The notes beneath the pieces were generated by a model that worked only from the letters and a program-made list of their open reading frames with translations, was not told the origin of the DNA and made no database searches. The position numbers and the translations under genes were made by a program. From Bradyrhizobium sp. B124 (GTDB taxonomy: Bacteria; Pseudomonadota; Alphaproteobacteria; Rhizobiales; Xanthobacteraceae), in contig NZ_CP152413.1 in the NCBI RefSeq assembly GCF_038967635.1, positions 4,340,001-4,404,000 on the forward strand: a stretch of DNA of 64,000 nt, written 5' to 3'. Below, piece after piece: positions 46,506 through 57,744 of this stretch; position 1 is the stretch's first letter; every line of letters starts with the position of its first letter.

Positions 46506-46795
46506 AATGCGTCAAGGTGCGGCGCTCAACGACGTGATGCCTGGGTGAAGCGGTCTCACGGCACACTCCACCTCTCCCGCTTGCGGGGACGAGCGACGCT
46601 TGCACGATTTCGGAATATTGGAAGAATGCCTCTGAGTTGCCCGACGTGTCAAGTCGCCGGCTCGAACGCCAGCCGCCGCCGGCTACTTTGCATGGGGTTG
46701 TTTTCGATATTTTGGCAGCGCCCCTGCGACGCCTTCGCAAGCGAGAGGAGGCACACCGTCTTCGCGACGACGATCCGATCTGCCTCCATCACGCG

Positions 46796-48319
<1,524 letters not shown>

Positions 48320-48494
48320 GATCAATTCTCTGGTCTTGCCGGCGATCACGACACGATCCAGAGGCATCCAGCCATCATCGGATGTGCGTGTCGGTGCGCG
48401 GCGAGGGATTCAAATGCAGGCGCGAACGCTCAAACGTTCGACGCCGCACGGCCACGAAGGGCAGACCAGGAAGAGATTTTGTCCGAGTTTCCGG

Positions 48495-48566
48495 TCAGCC
48501 CTGCAAACGCATTTGCAGGGCGTTGACGGGGCCACGCTTGAGGTGGGGATCAGTGAATCTCGCCAC
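48495..48566 (-). CDS. Candidate leader peptide (23 aa) upstream of ABC-F
   Basis: The GTG at 48566 follows a perfect AAGGAGG Shine-Dalgarno sequence with an 8-base gap. The peptide begins (M)ARFTDPHLK and ends QMRLQG; its stop codon (48497-48495) is immediately after the 3' arm of a 10-bp perfect hairpin (48498-48521). The ABC-F gene starts 175 bases downstream. This arrangement is typical of ribosome-mediated attenuation of antibiotic-resistance ABC-F genes. Confidence 0.6.
   Translation of the reverse strand: MARFTDPHLKRGPVNALQMRLQG
48498..48521 (-). promoter_or_regulatory. Hairpin overlapping the leader-peptide end
   Basis: GCCCTGCAAA and TTTGCAGGGC are perfect 10-bp arms around CGCA (plus strand). 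On the transcript the hairpin spans the last codons of the leader peptide; a ribosome at the stop would prevent it from folding. Confidence 0.6.
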
Positions 48567-48675
48567 GACGCAGCCCTCCTTTCTCGGCAAAATGGTGTGG
48601 TGAGCCGAGATTTAACCGGACGCGCCGCGGATGGCAAGCGCCGCCGGCCGGGCCGGTCCAACGGTTCAGGCCGAC

Positions 48676-51363
48676 TTACCCCGCTCTGCGCACGGTCTCG
48701 GCCAGCCGGTCGCCGCCGACCAGCGCGGCAAATTGACCGATCGGGGCCGGCCGGCCGATCAGATAGCCCTGCACCGCGTCGCAGCCTTCCTCGGAGAGGA
48801 AGCTGAGCTGCGCCTCGGTCTCGACGCCTTCGGCGACGATCGACATTTCAAGGCCGTGGCCGAGATCGATGACCGCACGGACGATCGCGGCCGATTGCGG
48901 ATTGCGGCCGAGATTGATGACGAAGGCGCGGTCGATCTTGATCTTGTCGAACGGAAACGCCTGCAGATAGCTCAGCGAGGAATAGCCGCTGCCGAAATCG
49001 TCCATCGAGATGCGCACGCCGAGCGTCTTCAGCCGACGCAGCAGCGACAGGCCGCGGTCGAAATCCTCGATCAGCACGCCCTCGGTGATTTCGAGCTCGA
49101 GCCGGTCGGGCGTCAGCCCGGTCTCGAGCAGGATCGAATGCACGAGCCCGACGAGGTCGCCATGGGTGAATTGCGCCGGCGACAGGTTCACGGCGACCTG
49201 CATCGGCACCGCCCAGGAGGCGGCCTCCCGGCAGGCTTCGCGCAAGATCCATTCGCCCATCTCGACGATCAGGCCGCTTTCTTCCGCGAGCGGAATGAAG
49301 TCACTGGGCGGCACGAAGCCGCGCACCGGATGGTGCCAGCGCGCCAGCGCCTCGAAGCCGATGATCTGGCTGCCCGCAACGCTCGCGCCGGTGGCCGCCT
49401 GCGGCTGGTAGTAGAGCGACAATTCGCCGTTCTTGATCGCGACCGACAGCTCCTGATGCAGCACGCGGCGATCGCGGATCTGCTGGTCCATCTCCGGCTC
49501 GAAGATCGAGATCGTGCCGCGCGACTTGGCCTTGGCGCGGAACAGCGCCGCGCCCGAATTGGCCAGCAGCGAGGCGGCGTCGGATCCGTTGTGCGGGAAC
49601 ACCGCGATGCCGGTGGTGAGGCCGGTGCGCACCGATTTGCCGTCGATCGCGAAATCCTCACTCAACGCCTCGGCGGCCTGCTCGGCCAGCGCAATGCCGG
49701 CGGCCGGCTGCTGGCCGTCGATGATGAGGCCGAATTCGTCGCCGGACAGCCGCGCAACCACGCCGCCGCGCGCCACGGTCTGCAAGCGCTGCGCGACTTC
49801 GATCAGCACCTTGTCGCCCATCGCATGGCCGTAGACGTCGTTGATCTCCTTCAGCCCGTCGAGGTCGACGCAGAGCACGGCGAACTCCTCGTCGGTGCCG
49901 TCGCAGGCCTCGATCATCTGGGTCAGCGCCTGCAGGAACGCGGCGCGGTTCGGCAGATCGGTCAGGCCGTCATGGTAGGCCATGTGCGCCATGCGCGACT
50001 CGGTCTGGCGCCGGTCGGTGACGTCCTCATGGGTCTTGATCAGATATTGCGGCTCGCCGGCGTCGTCGAGCACGGTCATGCGGCGGGTCAGGAACAGCCG
50101 CAGGCCGTCCTTGGTCGAGATCGGGTGCTCCTCGGCGATCATGCTGCGCTTCCTGATCGCAGCCTCGTCGCGGGCGAGGATCAGCTTGGCTTCGCGCGCA
50201 TTGAAGATGTCGGAAGCCGTCAGCCCGACGGCGTCCTCGCGGCGGCGGTTGAGGATCGTCTCGGCGCTGCGGTTGGCCAGCAGATAGCGGCCGTCGCTGA
50301 CGCGCTGCACGATCAGCGAGACCGGGATGTTGTCGACCACGAGCTCGAGGAATTTCTTGTTGTTCTCGAGCTCGCGCGACAGCGAACGGCGGTCGGTGAC
50401 GTCCTCGAACAGCGCGATCAGGAATTCCGGATCGCCGGCCTCGTTGCGGGCGATCACGCGGTTCGAGGCCAGGATGCGCTTCTCCGAACCACGTTCGACG
50501 AAGAATTCGCTGCGGTGATAGCCTTCCGGCGCGTCCAGCGCGGCGCGGTCGGCGGTGTCGATGCTGGCGGCGGTCTCGGGACGGAAGATCTCGTCGGCCC
50601 GCTTGCCCACGATGTGATCGCGCGAGAAGCGCGAGAAGCGCTCGAACGCGCGGTTGGCGAAGATGTAGCGGCCATCCTCGATGTTCTTGGCCGCGACGCA
50701 GACCGGGACGTTGTCGAGCACGGATTCGAGGAATTGCGTGGTCGAGGCGAGCTTGCGCGACAGCTTGCGCTGGTCGGTGCAATCAAGATGGGTCGCGACC
50801 GAGCCGCCGTTCGGCAGCGGAAAATATTTCACCAGGACTGCCCTGCCGCCGGGCAGTTCGGTGACCAGCCCATCGGGCGCTGCGGCCCTGGCAAAGAAAT
50901 CCTCGGCACTGATGTCGAGCACGCCGCGGTCGCGGCGCAGCTCCAACAGCTCGGTGCCGGTCATGTTGCGCCTGATGTCGGCGCGCGACAGGCCGTAGAT
51001 GTCGAGATAGCGGTCGTTGCAGAACACGATGCGCTCGCGCGCATCGGTCATCACCACGCCCTGGTTCAGATGGTTGAGGGCGGACGACACGAAGGCGTTG
51101 CGCCGCAATTGCGCGCGCTTGGCCTTGCGCAGAGCCGAAAGGATCCACAGCCCGACCGCGCCGAGGAAGGAGGCAACCACCACGCTGCCGATCAGGAGCT
51201 CCCAGACCACGCCGGGATCGAGGTCACCAAGGTAGGTCGACGGTGCGAAGGAAGCGGAGGCTGCTCGGGCTGCGCCGACCGGCACGACGGCGGCGATCAG
51301 GCAAAGGACGGCCCTTGCCGGAATCGAATTCTTCCCGCCCGCCTGCCACTTCCTGCCAGCCAT
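48676..51363 (-). CDS. Membrane PAS-GGDEF-EAL protein (c-di-GMP metabolism)
   Basis: 895 residues from 51363. Two N-terminal hydrophobic segments (about 16-36 and 52-78), then three PAS domains (about 85-200, 210-330, 340-455), a GGDEF domain with SGDEF in place of GGDEF (about 460-620; ARLSGDEFGLI) and an EAL domain (about 630-895; FEALARWHHP, NLSPAQF, EITEG, DDFGSGYSSL, KIDRAFV, EGVET). No RxxD product-inhibition site precedes the GGDEF motif. The EAL motif set looks intact, so phosphodiesterase activity is likely; cyclase activity is uncertain. Confidence 0.95.
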   Translation of the reverse strand: MAGRKWQAGGKNSIPARAVLCLIAAVVPVGAARAASASFAPSTYLGDLDPGVVWELLIGSVVVASFLGAVGLWILSALRKAKRAQLRRNAFVSSALNHLNQGVVMTDARERIVFCNDRYLDIYGLSRADIRRNMTGTELLELRRDRGVLDISAEDFFARAAAPDGLVTELPGGRAVLVKYFPLPNGGSVATHLDCTDQRKLSRKLASTTQFLESVLDNVPVCVAAKNIEDGRYIFANRAFERFSRFSRDHIVGKRADEIFRPETAASIDTADRAALDAPEGYHRSEFFVERGSEKRILASNRVIARNEAGDPEFLIALFEDVTDRRSLSRELENNKKFLELVVDNIPVSLIVQRVSDGRYLLANRSAETILNRRREDAVGLTASDIFNAREAKLILARDEAAIRKRSMIAEEHPISTKDGLRLFLTRRMTVLDDAGEPQYLIKTHEDVTDRRQTESRMAHMAYHDGLTDLPNRAAFLQALTQMIEACDGTDEEFAVLCVDLDGLKEINDVYGHAMGDKVLIEVAQRLQTVARGGVVARLSGDEFGLIIDGQQPAAGIALAEQAAEALSEDFAIDGKSVRTGLTTGIAVFPHNGSDAASLLANSGAALFRAKAKSRGTISIFEPEMDQQIRDRRVLHQELSVAIKNGELSLYYQPQAATGASVAGSQIIGFEALARWHHPVRGFVPPSDFIPLAEESGLIVEMGEWILREACREAASWAVPMQVAVNLSPAQFTHGDLVGLVHSILLETGLTPDRLELEITEGVLIEDFDRGLSLLRRLKTLGVRISMDDFGSGYSSLSYLQAFPFDKIKIDRAFVINLGRNPQSAAIVRAVIDLGHGLEMSIVAEGVETEAQLSFLSEEGCDAVQGYLIGRPAPIGQFAALVGGDRLAETVRRAG

Positions 51364-51630
51364 CAATCACCCGCGGATTTCCGGGGCGAGTGTCCGGCTC
51401 CGGCGGTTTGGATCGGGTAAACGCGTAGGGATGCAACTGGAAAATGCCACTTAATGTACGGCAATTGCCCTGACATGATTAATGCTGCCCTAACAGGGCA
51501 TGGCTCCCCAACTATTTGAGATGGCCCAAGCACTTGCCTAATAAGCACTTGCCCAAAACGATGGGATCGGCTGAACGATGTTGGCGGCAACGGCGTGGCT
51601 GCGCGGAAATGTTCGGACGTGAAGGACGAG

Positions 51631-52734
51631 ATGGACAGGGTTGATTGTGTGGTCGTCGGTGCGGGGGTGATCGGCCTCGCCGTGGCGCGCCGGCTGGCAC
51701 AGGCCGGTCGCGAAGTGATTGTGATCGAGGAGGCGGAAGGGATCGGCACGGTGACCTCGTCGCGAAACAGCGAGGTGATCCACGCCGGCATCTACTACCG
51801 GGCCGGCAGCCTGATGGCGCGGATGTGCGTCAGCGGCAAGCGGGCACTTTATCGTTACTGCGCCGAGCACGGCATCCCGCACAGGAATTGCGGCAAGCTG
51901 ATCGTCGCCACCACTGCCAAAGAGACCGAAAAACTCCAGTCGATCCGGGCTCATGCCGAGGCCAACGGCGTCGACGACATGCAGCTTCTGTCCGGCGAGG
52001 CGGCACGCGCGCTGGAGCCGGCGCTGAACTGCGACGCGGCGCTGCTGTCGCCCTCCACCGGGATTATCGACAGCCATGCCTATATGCTGGCGCTGCGCGG
52101 CGACGCCGAGGCGGCCGGAGCAGCATTCGCCTTCCATACGCCGCTGCTCCGCGCCAGGGCCACGGCCAACGGGTTCGAGGTCGAGGCTGGCGGCGCGGCG
52201 CCCATGGCGCTCGCCTGCGATCTCCTGGTCAATGCCGCCGGCCTCGGCGCAACGGCCGTCGCGCGCAACGTCGAGGGCATGCCGATCGCGTTGATCCCAA
52301 CGGCCTATCTGGCCAAGGGCAATTACTTCAGCTGCAGCGCCAGGGCGCCGTTCTCGCACCTGATCTATCCGGTGCCGGAGCCCGGCGGGCTCGGCGTGCA
52401 CCTGACGCTCGACTTGGCCGGACAGGCGAGGTTCGGCCCCGACGTCGAATGGATCGATCACATCGATTACGCCGTCGACCCCGATCGGGCCGAGCGGTTC
52501 TATCCGGCGATCCGGAAATACTGGCCGACCCTGCCGGACGGGGCGCTGATGCCGAGCTATTCCGGAATCCGGCCCAAGATCGTGCCGCCGGCGGTCGCGA
52601 CCCAGGATTTCCTGATCCAGGGACCGGCCGATCACGGCGTCGCGGGCCTGATCAACCTGTTCGGGATCGAATCGCCCGGACTGACGTCGTCGCTCGCGGT
52701 CGCCGACCATGTCGGCGAGCTGGCAGAGCTCTGA
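51631..52734 (+). CDS. L-2-hydroxyglutarate oxidase-like FAD-dependent oxidoreductase
   Basis: 367 residues from [20 protein letters not shown], preceded by GAAGGACGAG. FAD-binding GAGVIG, then [15 protein letters not shown] and GLFIxxxxxx-like C-terminal segments ([26 protein letters not shown]) match the LhgO/L-2-hydroxyglutarate oxidase group of the glycine oxidase superfamily. Physiological substrate is probable but not proven. Confidence 0.85.
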   Translation: MDRVDCVVVGAGVIGLAVARRLAQAGREVIVIEEAEGIGTVTSSRNSEVIHAGIYYRAGSLMARMCVSGKRALYRYCAEHGIPHRNCGKLIVATTAKETEKLQSIRAHAEANGVDDMQLLSGEAARALEPALNCDAALLSPSTGIIDSHAYMLALRGDAEAAGAAFAFHTPLLRARATANGFEVEAGGAAPMALACDLLVNAAGLGATAVARNVEGMPIALIPTAYLAKGNYFSCSARAPFSHLIYPVPEPGGLGVHLTLDLAGQARFGPDVEWIDHIDYAVDPDRAERFYPAIRKYWPTLPDGALMPSYSGIRPKIVPPAVATQDFLIQGPADHGVAGLINLFGIESPGLTSSLAVADHVGELAEL

Positions 52735-52828
52735 GCAAATGCAGCATGGCCTCCCGGGGGATGCGCGCCGCGGCGTTCATCCCTCGGTAAAAGGCCAGAC
52801 TATTTTGCAGATTTGCGGAGGAACCGGC

Positions 52829-53014
52829 TTAGTGGACCGTGTCGTCGGCGGAAAGTCTCAACCGCTCGATCTGGTCCTTGACCATCAACTTGCGGCGCTT
52901 GAGCTCGCAAATGTGGAGATCGTCTACGGAGGGGTGAACGAGTGCTTCGTGCAGTTCGTTCTCGAGTATTTTGTGCTTACGCTCCAGCTCAACGAGATGG
53001 GCCTGTATTGCCAT
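52829..53014 (-). CDS. YdcH/DUF465 family small protein
   Basis: 61 residues from MAIQAHLVELERKHKILENEL, preceded by GAGGAG. Helical, with the DUF465 pattern LERKHKxLExEL and ICELKRRKLMVKDQIERLR. The paralogue 53255-53461 is divergent from it across about 240 bp. Function of the family is unknown. Confidence 0.85.
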   Translation of the reverse strand: MAIQAHLVELERKHKILENELHEALVHPSVDDLHICELKRRKLMVKDQIERLRLSADDTVH

Positions 53015-53254
53015 TGCGAACACTCCTCGGTGCGTTAAACCTCAGGTTCGATCCGGACCAATAAGTCTACACGAGTGGGCCGTACTGTCGATAGGGGACG
53101 CGAAATGCCGCACGCACTCATTTCGGTTTATCTGTAACTAATCGTGACTATGGAACCGGTTCGGCTTGCGCCGCGCGCGCTCAGGGAGGATATTCCGGCG
53201 AGCGGCTGCTTCGGTCGCAACAACCTCGTCGTGCTTACCAGTCAATACACAACC

Positions 53255-53461
53255 ATGAACGATCAGGATGAGCGCGAACTCCTCGCCGAGCTTGCGCGTC
53301 TGCAACAAGAGCACCGCGACCTCGATGCCGCGATCGACGCGCTGCATCAATCGCCGGCGCCGGATCTCTTGATGCTGCAACGCTTGAAGAAGCGGAAGCT
53401 GCAATTGCGCGACCGCATCGCCTTCATCGAAGATCAGATCACGCCCGACATCATCGCCTGA
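53255..53461 (+). CDS. YdcH/DUF465 family small protein
   Basis: 68 residues from MNDQDERELLAELARLQQEH; an in-frame Met at 53144 would add 37 residues with no homology. DUF465 pattern EHRDLDAAIDAL, MLQRLKKRKLQLRDRIAFIE, ending TPDIIA. Charged coiled helices. Confidence 0.85.
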   Translation: MNDQDERELLAELARLQQEHRDLDAAIDALHQSPAPDLLMLQRLKKRKLQLRDRIAFIEDQITPDIIA

Positions 53462-53593
53462 CATCCGCCTCGGCGGTTCGGCGGCCCACTGGTTCAGATC
53501 CGGCGGCGGTTTTCCCCGTCATCCACAGCGCTTCACTGGCTTCACGTTCGCGGCAACGGACGCGGGTGCGCTTTTCGGCGCTTGACTCCAAAA

Positions 53594-53608
53594 GAACAAA
53601 ATAAGAAC
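53594..53608 (+). promoter_or_regulatory. Perfect alphaproteobacterial SOS box (GAAC-N7-GAAC)
   Basis: GAAC (53594-53597), seven A/T bases, GAAC (53605-53608). This is the LexA-binding direct repeat of alphaproteobacteria. A TTGACT -35-like hexamer lies at 53582-53588, so LexA would block the promoter of the 69-aa gene. No other match to this pattern was noted in the intergenic regions of the window. Confidence 0.75.
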
Positions 53609-53647
53609 ATGTCGATCCAGCCGCCAGCCATCAGAGGGAGTTTCGCC

Positions 53648-53857
53648 ATGTCCGCACCGCCTTCCCTGCCCGACAACAGCCGCTACGAGCAGGCCTGCGA
53701 TCAGGCGATCGCGATGTGCGACGGCAACCTACGCAGCACCATCAAGGCGCTGATCATGGCCAACGAATATCTGGAAACCGAGCTCGAGGAATTGCAGGCC
53801 GCGATCGCGGCCGGCTGCGTGCCGGCGCGAACCCATGCGGCGAGCGACGCCGCCTGA
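53648..53857 (+). CDS. Small hypothetical protein behind an SOS box (69 aa)
   Basis: Start at 53648 (MSAPPSLPDNSRYEQ) with GAGGGAG upstream; a Met at 53609 would fall directly on the SOS box and lacks a ribosome-binding site. Soluble, acidic, helical (AIAMCDGNLRSTIKALIMANEYLETELEELQAAI), one Cys pair. No known domain. Given the LexA box, it is a candidate DNA-damage-inducible gene; 18 bp separate it from the next gene. Confidence 0.7.
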   Translation: MSAPPSLPDNSRYEQACDQAIAMCDGNLRSTIKALIMANEYLETELEELQAAIAAGCVPARTHAASDAA

Positions 53858-53875
53858 TCTTCAGGGAGCACAGCA

Positions 53876-54127
53876 ATGGCGGACGTGACCTATTACGTGG
53901 CGCTGCCTTTCATGCAGGACGACGATGGCACGCCGGTCGCCGGCAGTGCCGAGGAATGCCAGAGCTCGGCGATCGCGCTGCGCCGGGCGGAGACGATGTC
54001 GCGGATGCCCGGCAGCATCGGCGCCGTCGCGTTCAGCCGCACCGGCGATCCCGCGATCGGCGAATTCGGCGATGCCAAGCTGCTGCGGGCCTACGGCAAT
54101 GTGCCGGAGGATCTGAGCGCGCTGTAA
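53876..54127 (+). CDS. Small hypothetical protein (83 aa)
   Basis: From MADVTYYVALPFMQDDDGTP, with CAGGGAG upstream. Beta-rich acidic protein, no hydrophobic segment. It is likely in one transcript with the SOS-box gene (18-bp gap) and converges with the GGDEF gene (3-bp gap). Not recognised. Confidence 0.65.
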   Translation: MADVTYYVALPFMQDDDGTPVAGSAEECQSSAIALRRAETMSRMPGSIGAVAFSRTGDPAIGEFGDAKLLRAYGNVPEDLSAL

Positions 54128-54130
54128 TTT

Positions 54131-54841
54131 TCAGACTTCATGGCGCCGCTGCGCCTTGCGCACGTACATCGCACGATCGGCCTCATCGAGCACGCGATCG
54201 GCGTCCGAATGCGCGGTGAGGATCGCAACGCCCGCGGAGGCGCCCGCGGAGACCCGGCTGCCGCGGAACACGAAGGTCAGGCGGTCGATCGCTTCTTCAA
54301 GTGCAGCGGCCTTGGCGCGGGCATCGGTCTCGCTGAGATTCCACAGCAGCACCGCGAACTCGTCGCCACCGAGACGGCCGATCACGTCGGAGGCGCGCAC
54401 CTGGTCCGATATCGCGGCGACGATCGTCTTCAGCACCTCGTCGCCTGCCGCGTGCCCGAAGGCATCGTTGATCGGCTTGAGGCGGTCGACGTCGAGCACG
54501 ATCAGCGCGCCGGAGGCCTGATAGCGCTTGATAAAGGAGAGCGAACGGACGAGCTCGCGCTCGAAGCCGCGCCGGTTCAGGATGTCGAGCAGGAAGTCGG
54601 TCTCGGCGGAGGCCTGCAGCTCCTCGATCCGGGCCTGGGCCCGCGCCAGCTGCGCCCGCAACCTGCGGATCGTGGATTTGTCGCCGGACGCGACCGCGCC
54701 CCGCGTGGAAGCTTCGGTTCCAGCCGCTTTGGTTCCCGTCCCCTTTGTTGCCGTCGTGCCGGGTGCGGATTTGCGCGCGGCGGGCGCGCCTTTTCGTCGT
54801 TTTGCCGCCCCGGAGGCCGCCGCCGTCGTCTTCTTCTTCAT
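54131..54841 (-). CDS. GGDEF-domain diguanylate cyclase
   Basis: 236 residues from MKKKTTAAASGAAKRRKG (AAGGA five bases upstream). A basic, disordered N-terminus (about 1-65) precedes a GGDEF domain (about 80-236) with an intact GGDEF (RLGGDEFAVL) and an RASD inhibitory site five residues before it. It should synthesise c-di-GMP with product feedback. No sensor domain or membrane segment; the basic tail may bind nucleic acid or membrane. Confidence 0.92.
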   Translation of the reverse strand: MKKKTTAAASGAAKRRKGAPAARKSAPGTTATKGTGTKAAGTEASTRGAVASGDKSTIRRLRAQLARAQARIEELQASAETDFLLDILNRRGFERELVRSLSFIKRYQASGALIVLDVDRLKPINDAFGHAAGDEVLKTIVAAISDQVRASDVIGRLGGDEFAVLLWNLSETDARAKAAALEEAIDRLTFVFRGSRVSAGASAGVAILTAHSDADRVLDEADRAMYVRKAQRRHEV

Positions 54842-54993
54842 GCGCATCCTTGTTGAGGCCTGCTTATGAAGGCTTGCCGGGATTCACCAAGACAGGATAG
54901 TCCATTCTAACTCCCTTGCCACGCCTTGGATGACGCCCGGGCCGCCCCTATAATCCGGCCTATGCTTTTGGATTCCTGCACAGAATTGAAGAG

Positions 54994-55482
54994 ATGACCG
55001 CTCCGATCGCCATCATCATGGGAAGCCAGTCCGACTGGGAGACCATGCGCCATGCCGCCGAGACCCTGGCCGCGCTGGGCGTTGCCTGCGAAACGCGCAT
55101 CGTTTCGGCGCACCGCACCCCCGATCGGCTCTATGCCTTTGCCAAGGGCGCCAAGGCGGCCGGGCACAAGGTGATCATTGCCGGCGCCGGCGGTGCCGCG
55201 CATCTGCCGGGCATGACGGCCGCGCTGACGGAGCTTCCGGTGTTCGGGGTTCCCGTCGAGTCGAAGGCGCTGTCCGGCGTCGATTCGCTGTACTCGATCG
55301 TGCAGATGCCGGCCGGCATCCCGGTCGGGACGCTGGCGATCGGCAAGGCCGGAGCGATCAATGCAGCGTTGCTCGCGGCAAGCGTGCTCGCGCTCAACGA
55401 TCCTGCACTGTCGGTCCGTCTTGCGGCCTGGCGCACGCAGCAGACCGATGCGGTCAAGGAGCATCCGGAGGGCTCGGCGTGA
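54994..55482 (+). CDS. purE: 5-(carboxyamino)imidazole ribonucleotide mutase (PurE)
   Basis: 162 residues. The class I PurE core: [49 protein letters not shown] and [15 protein letters not shown]. It catalyses N5-CAIR to CAIR in purine synthesis. Start follows GAAGAG. The purK GTG overlaps its TGA. Confidence 0.97.
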   Translation: MTAPIAIIMGSQSDWETMRHAAETLAALGVACETRIVSAHRTPDRLYAFAKGAKAAGHKVIIAGAGGAAHLPGMTAALTELPVFGVPVESKALSGVDSLYSIVQMPAGIPVGTLAIGKAGAINAALLAASVLALNDPALSVRLAAWRTQQTDAVKEHPEGSA

Positions 55483-56582
55483 CGGCTTCGAACCTCGTGA
55501 AGCTGAAGCCGGGCGACACCATTGGAATCCTCGGCGGCGGACAATTGGGCCGGATGTTGGTGCTTGCCGCCGCGCGCCTCGGGCTCCGCTGCCAGGTGTT
55601 TTCGCCGGATCCGGACTCGCCGGCCTTCGACGTGGTGCAGAACGCGACCTGCGCGGAATATGCCGACGTCGAGGCGCTCGAACTGTTCGCCAACGACGTC
55701 GACGTCGTCACCTATGAATTCGAGAATGTCCCGGCAGCGACCGCGATGGTGCTCGCCGCGCGCCGTCCGGTCCTGCCCGCACAGAAGATCCTCGAGACCA
55801 CGCAGGACCGGCTGATCGAGAAGGATTTCGTCAGCAAGCTCGGGATCGGCACCGCCGATTATGCCGACGTCTCATCGGTCGCCACGCTACGCGCAGCGAT
55901 CGAACGGATCGGCCTGCCTGCCGTGATCAAGACCCGCCGCTTCGGCTATGACGGCAAGGGCCAGGCCATCATCCGCGCCGGCGACGACCTCGAGCAGGTC
56001 TGGCAGGACCTCGGCACCAAGTCAGCCATCCTCGAGGCCTTCGTGCCGTTCGAGCGCGAGATCTCGGTGATCGCGGCGCGCTCCGCTTCCGGCGAGGTCG
56101 AGTGCTTCGACGTCACCGAGAACGAGCATCGCGACCATATTCTGAAAACTTCTCGCGCGCCGGCCGCGATCCCCGACGAGCTTGCGGCGCAGGCACGGGC
56201 GATCGCCGAAAAGATCGCCGCAGCGCTCGACTATGTCGGCGTGCTCGCGGTGGAGATGTTCGTGGTGCCCGGTAACGGCGCAGCGACGGTGCTGGTCAAC
56301 GAGATCGCGCCGCGCGTGCACAATTCCGGCCACTGGACGCTCGACGGCGCCTCGATCTCACAGTTCGAGCAGCACATCCGTGCGATCGCCGGCTGGCCGC
56401 TGGGCAAGCCGGTGCGCCACGGCGATGTCACCATGACCAACCTGATCGGCGACGACATCCTGAGCTATGAGCAGTGGCTCACCGTTCCCGGCGCCACCGT
56501 GCATCTGTACGGCAAGGGCACGCCGCGCCCTGGCCGCAAGATGGGGCACGTCACGGAAGTGACGCCGGCCCGCAAGCCGTAA
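55479..56582 (+). CDS. purK: 5-(carboxyamino)imidazole ribonucleotide synthase (PurK)
   Basis: 367 residues from GTG 55479, overlapping the purE stop as GTGA. ATP-grasp enzyme: [41 protein letters not shown], and [14 protein letters not shown]. Makes N5-CAIR from AIR, bicarbonate and ATP. Co-translated with purE. Confidence 0.97.
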   Translation: MTASNLVKLKPGDTIGILGGGQLGRMLVLAAARLGLRCQVFSPDPDSPAFDVVQNATCAEYADVEALELFANDVDVVTYEFENVPAATAMVLAARRPVLPAQKILETTQDRLIEKDFVSKLGIGTADYADVSSVATLRAAIERIGLPAVIKTRRFGYDGKGQAIIRAGDDLEQVWQDLGTKSAILEAFVPFEREISVIAARSASGEVECFDVTENEHRDHILKTSRAPAAIPDELAAQARAIAEKIAAALDYVGVLAVEMFVVPGNGAATVLVNEIAPRVHNSGHWTLDGASISQFEQHIRAIAGWPLGKPVRHGDVTMTNLIGDDILSYEQWLTVPGATVHLYGKGTPRPGRKMGHVTEVTPARKP

Positions 56583-56622
56583 TTAATTCCACTCCGGCCG
56601 CCGCCTTCGACTCATCGATGGA

Positions 56623-56651
56623 AATGGGATCGTGGCGGCCACGATCCCATT
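56623..56651. terminator. Perfect hairpin downstream of purK
   Basis: AATGGGATCGTGG and CCACGATCCCATT are perfect 13-bp arms around CGG, 40 bases after the purK stop. No T run follows, so a protein-independent terminator role is uncertain. Family D repeat begins 5 bases further. Confidence 0.5.
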
Positions 56652-56656
56652 AGACC

Positions 56657-56749
56657 ATCGGCTCTGATTGAATCAGAACCGATGCTCTGGCTTTGCGCTT
56701 TGACGCGTTTTCTTCACGCGAACCGGCGTCCACTTCGCTCGAAAACGCT
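56657..56749. repeat. Dispersed repeat, family D (inverted copy)
   Basis: ATCGGCTCTGATT / AATCAGAACCGAT hairpin end, then ...GACGCGTTTTCTTCACGCG...CGGCGTCCACTTCGCTCGAAAACGCT. Same sequence as 60338-60425 read backwards. Lies between the convergent purK and aqpZ genes. Confidence 0.8.
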
Positions 56750-56757
56750 CTGGCGGA

Positions 56758-57480
56758 TCACGCAGTCTTGACGCCGGCGACGATGCCGGTCGGCTCGTCG
56801 CTGAGCCAGCGATAGATCACGCCGCCGAGCGCGCCGCCGATCAGGGGCGCGACCCAGAACATCCAGAGCTGCCCCAGCGCCCAGCCGCCGACGAACAGAG
56901 CCGGCCCGGTGCTGCGCGCCGGGTTCACCGAGGTGTTGGTGACGGGAATGCTGACCAGATGGATCATCACCAGCGCGAGGCCGATGGCGAGCGGCGCGAA
57001 GCCGGCGGGCGCCTTGCCGTGGGTCGATCCCATGATGATGAACAGGAACATCATGGTCATCACCACTTCGGTGATGAAGCACACCACCATGCTGTAGTGG
57101 CCCGGTGAGTGCGCGTCATAGCCGTTGGAGGCGAAGCCCTTGGTGACATCGAAGCCGGGCGCGCCGCTGGCGATCACATAGAGCAGCCAGGCCGCGATGA
57201 TCGCGCCGGCGACCTGCGCGATGATGTAGGGCAGCACCTGGCCGCCGGGGAAACGCCCGCCCGCGGCGAGCCCGACCGTCACGGCCGGGTTGAGGTGGCA
57301 GCCCGAAATATGGCCGATCGCATAGGCCATGGTCACCACACTCAGCCCGAAGGCCAATGACACGCCGACCAGACCGATCCCAACCTGCGGAAAGCCGGCC
57401 GCGATCACCGCGCTGCCGCAGCCAGCGAATGTGAGCCAGAACGTACCGATCAGTTCGGCCGCGTATTTCTTCATGTCCAT
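56758..57480 (-). CDS. aqpZ: Aquaporin Z
   Basis: 240 residues; six-helix channel with both NPA boxes (HLNPAVTVG and SVNPARSTG) and GxxxG helix packing. The selectivity-filter residues expected in AqpZ (an aromatic in helix 2, H in IH, T before NPARS, R in NPARS) are consistent. Carries water. GGGAGATG lies upstream of the ATG at 57480. Confidence 0.93.
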   Translation of the reverse strand: MDMKKYAAELIGTFWLTFAGCGSAVIAAGFPQVGIGLVGVSLAFGLSVVTMAYAIGHISGCHLNPAVTVGLAAGGRFPGGQVLPYIIAQVAGAIIAAWLLYVIASGAPGFDVTKGFASNGYDAHSPGHYSMVVCFITEVVMTMMFLFIIMGSTHGKAPAGFAPLAIGLALVMIHLVSIPVTNTSVNPARSTGPALFVGGWALGQLWMFWVAPLIGGALGGVIYRWLSDEPTGIVAGVKTA

Positions 57481-57744
57481 GTGGCATCTCCCCTATTTCC
57501 AATGTCCGGGTTATCTGAAACTCCGGGAGCGGCCCCGATCCTGGCGCCAAACCACCCAAATCAGGGCCGCACGAAGGCATTTTCGCCCCATTTCGTGGCT
57601 TTACTAGGCCCTAAAGTCACTCGACCGGTGGACATCTGCGCGTTTGTCTGATACATGCGCGCGCCTAGGGTTAAGAGGCAGGCCTTTTGCCGCCCCTTTA
57701 CCTCGCCAGAATTCCGAACCGATCAATTCAAAAGAGGATGCCGC

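Larger units (their letters stand above)
48320..48675. other. Long 5' leader region of the ABC-F gene
   Basis: A 356-bp gene-free interval on the conventional scale, containing the leader peptide gene and hairpin described separately. It also has CGAACG/CGTTCG inverted halves around TTTGAG (about 48426-48443). No other gene found. Confidence 0.5.

Noticed and set aside
46474..46740. Possible small gene on the minus strand upstream of the GlpD-like gene
   Set aside because: No ribosome-binding site or conserved features; overlaps the operator-like repeats.
48631..51420. 929-codon open frame on the plus strand
   Set aside because: Antisense to the PAS-GGDEF-EAL gene, with low-complexity composition typical of shadow frames.
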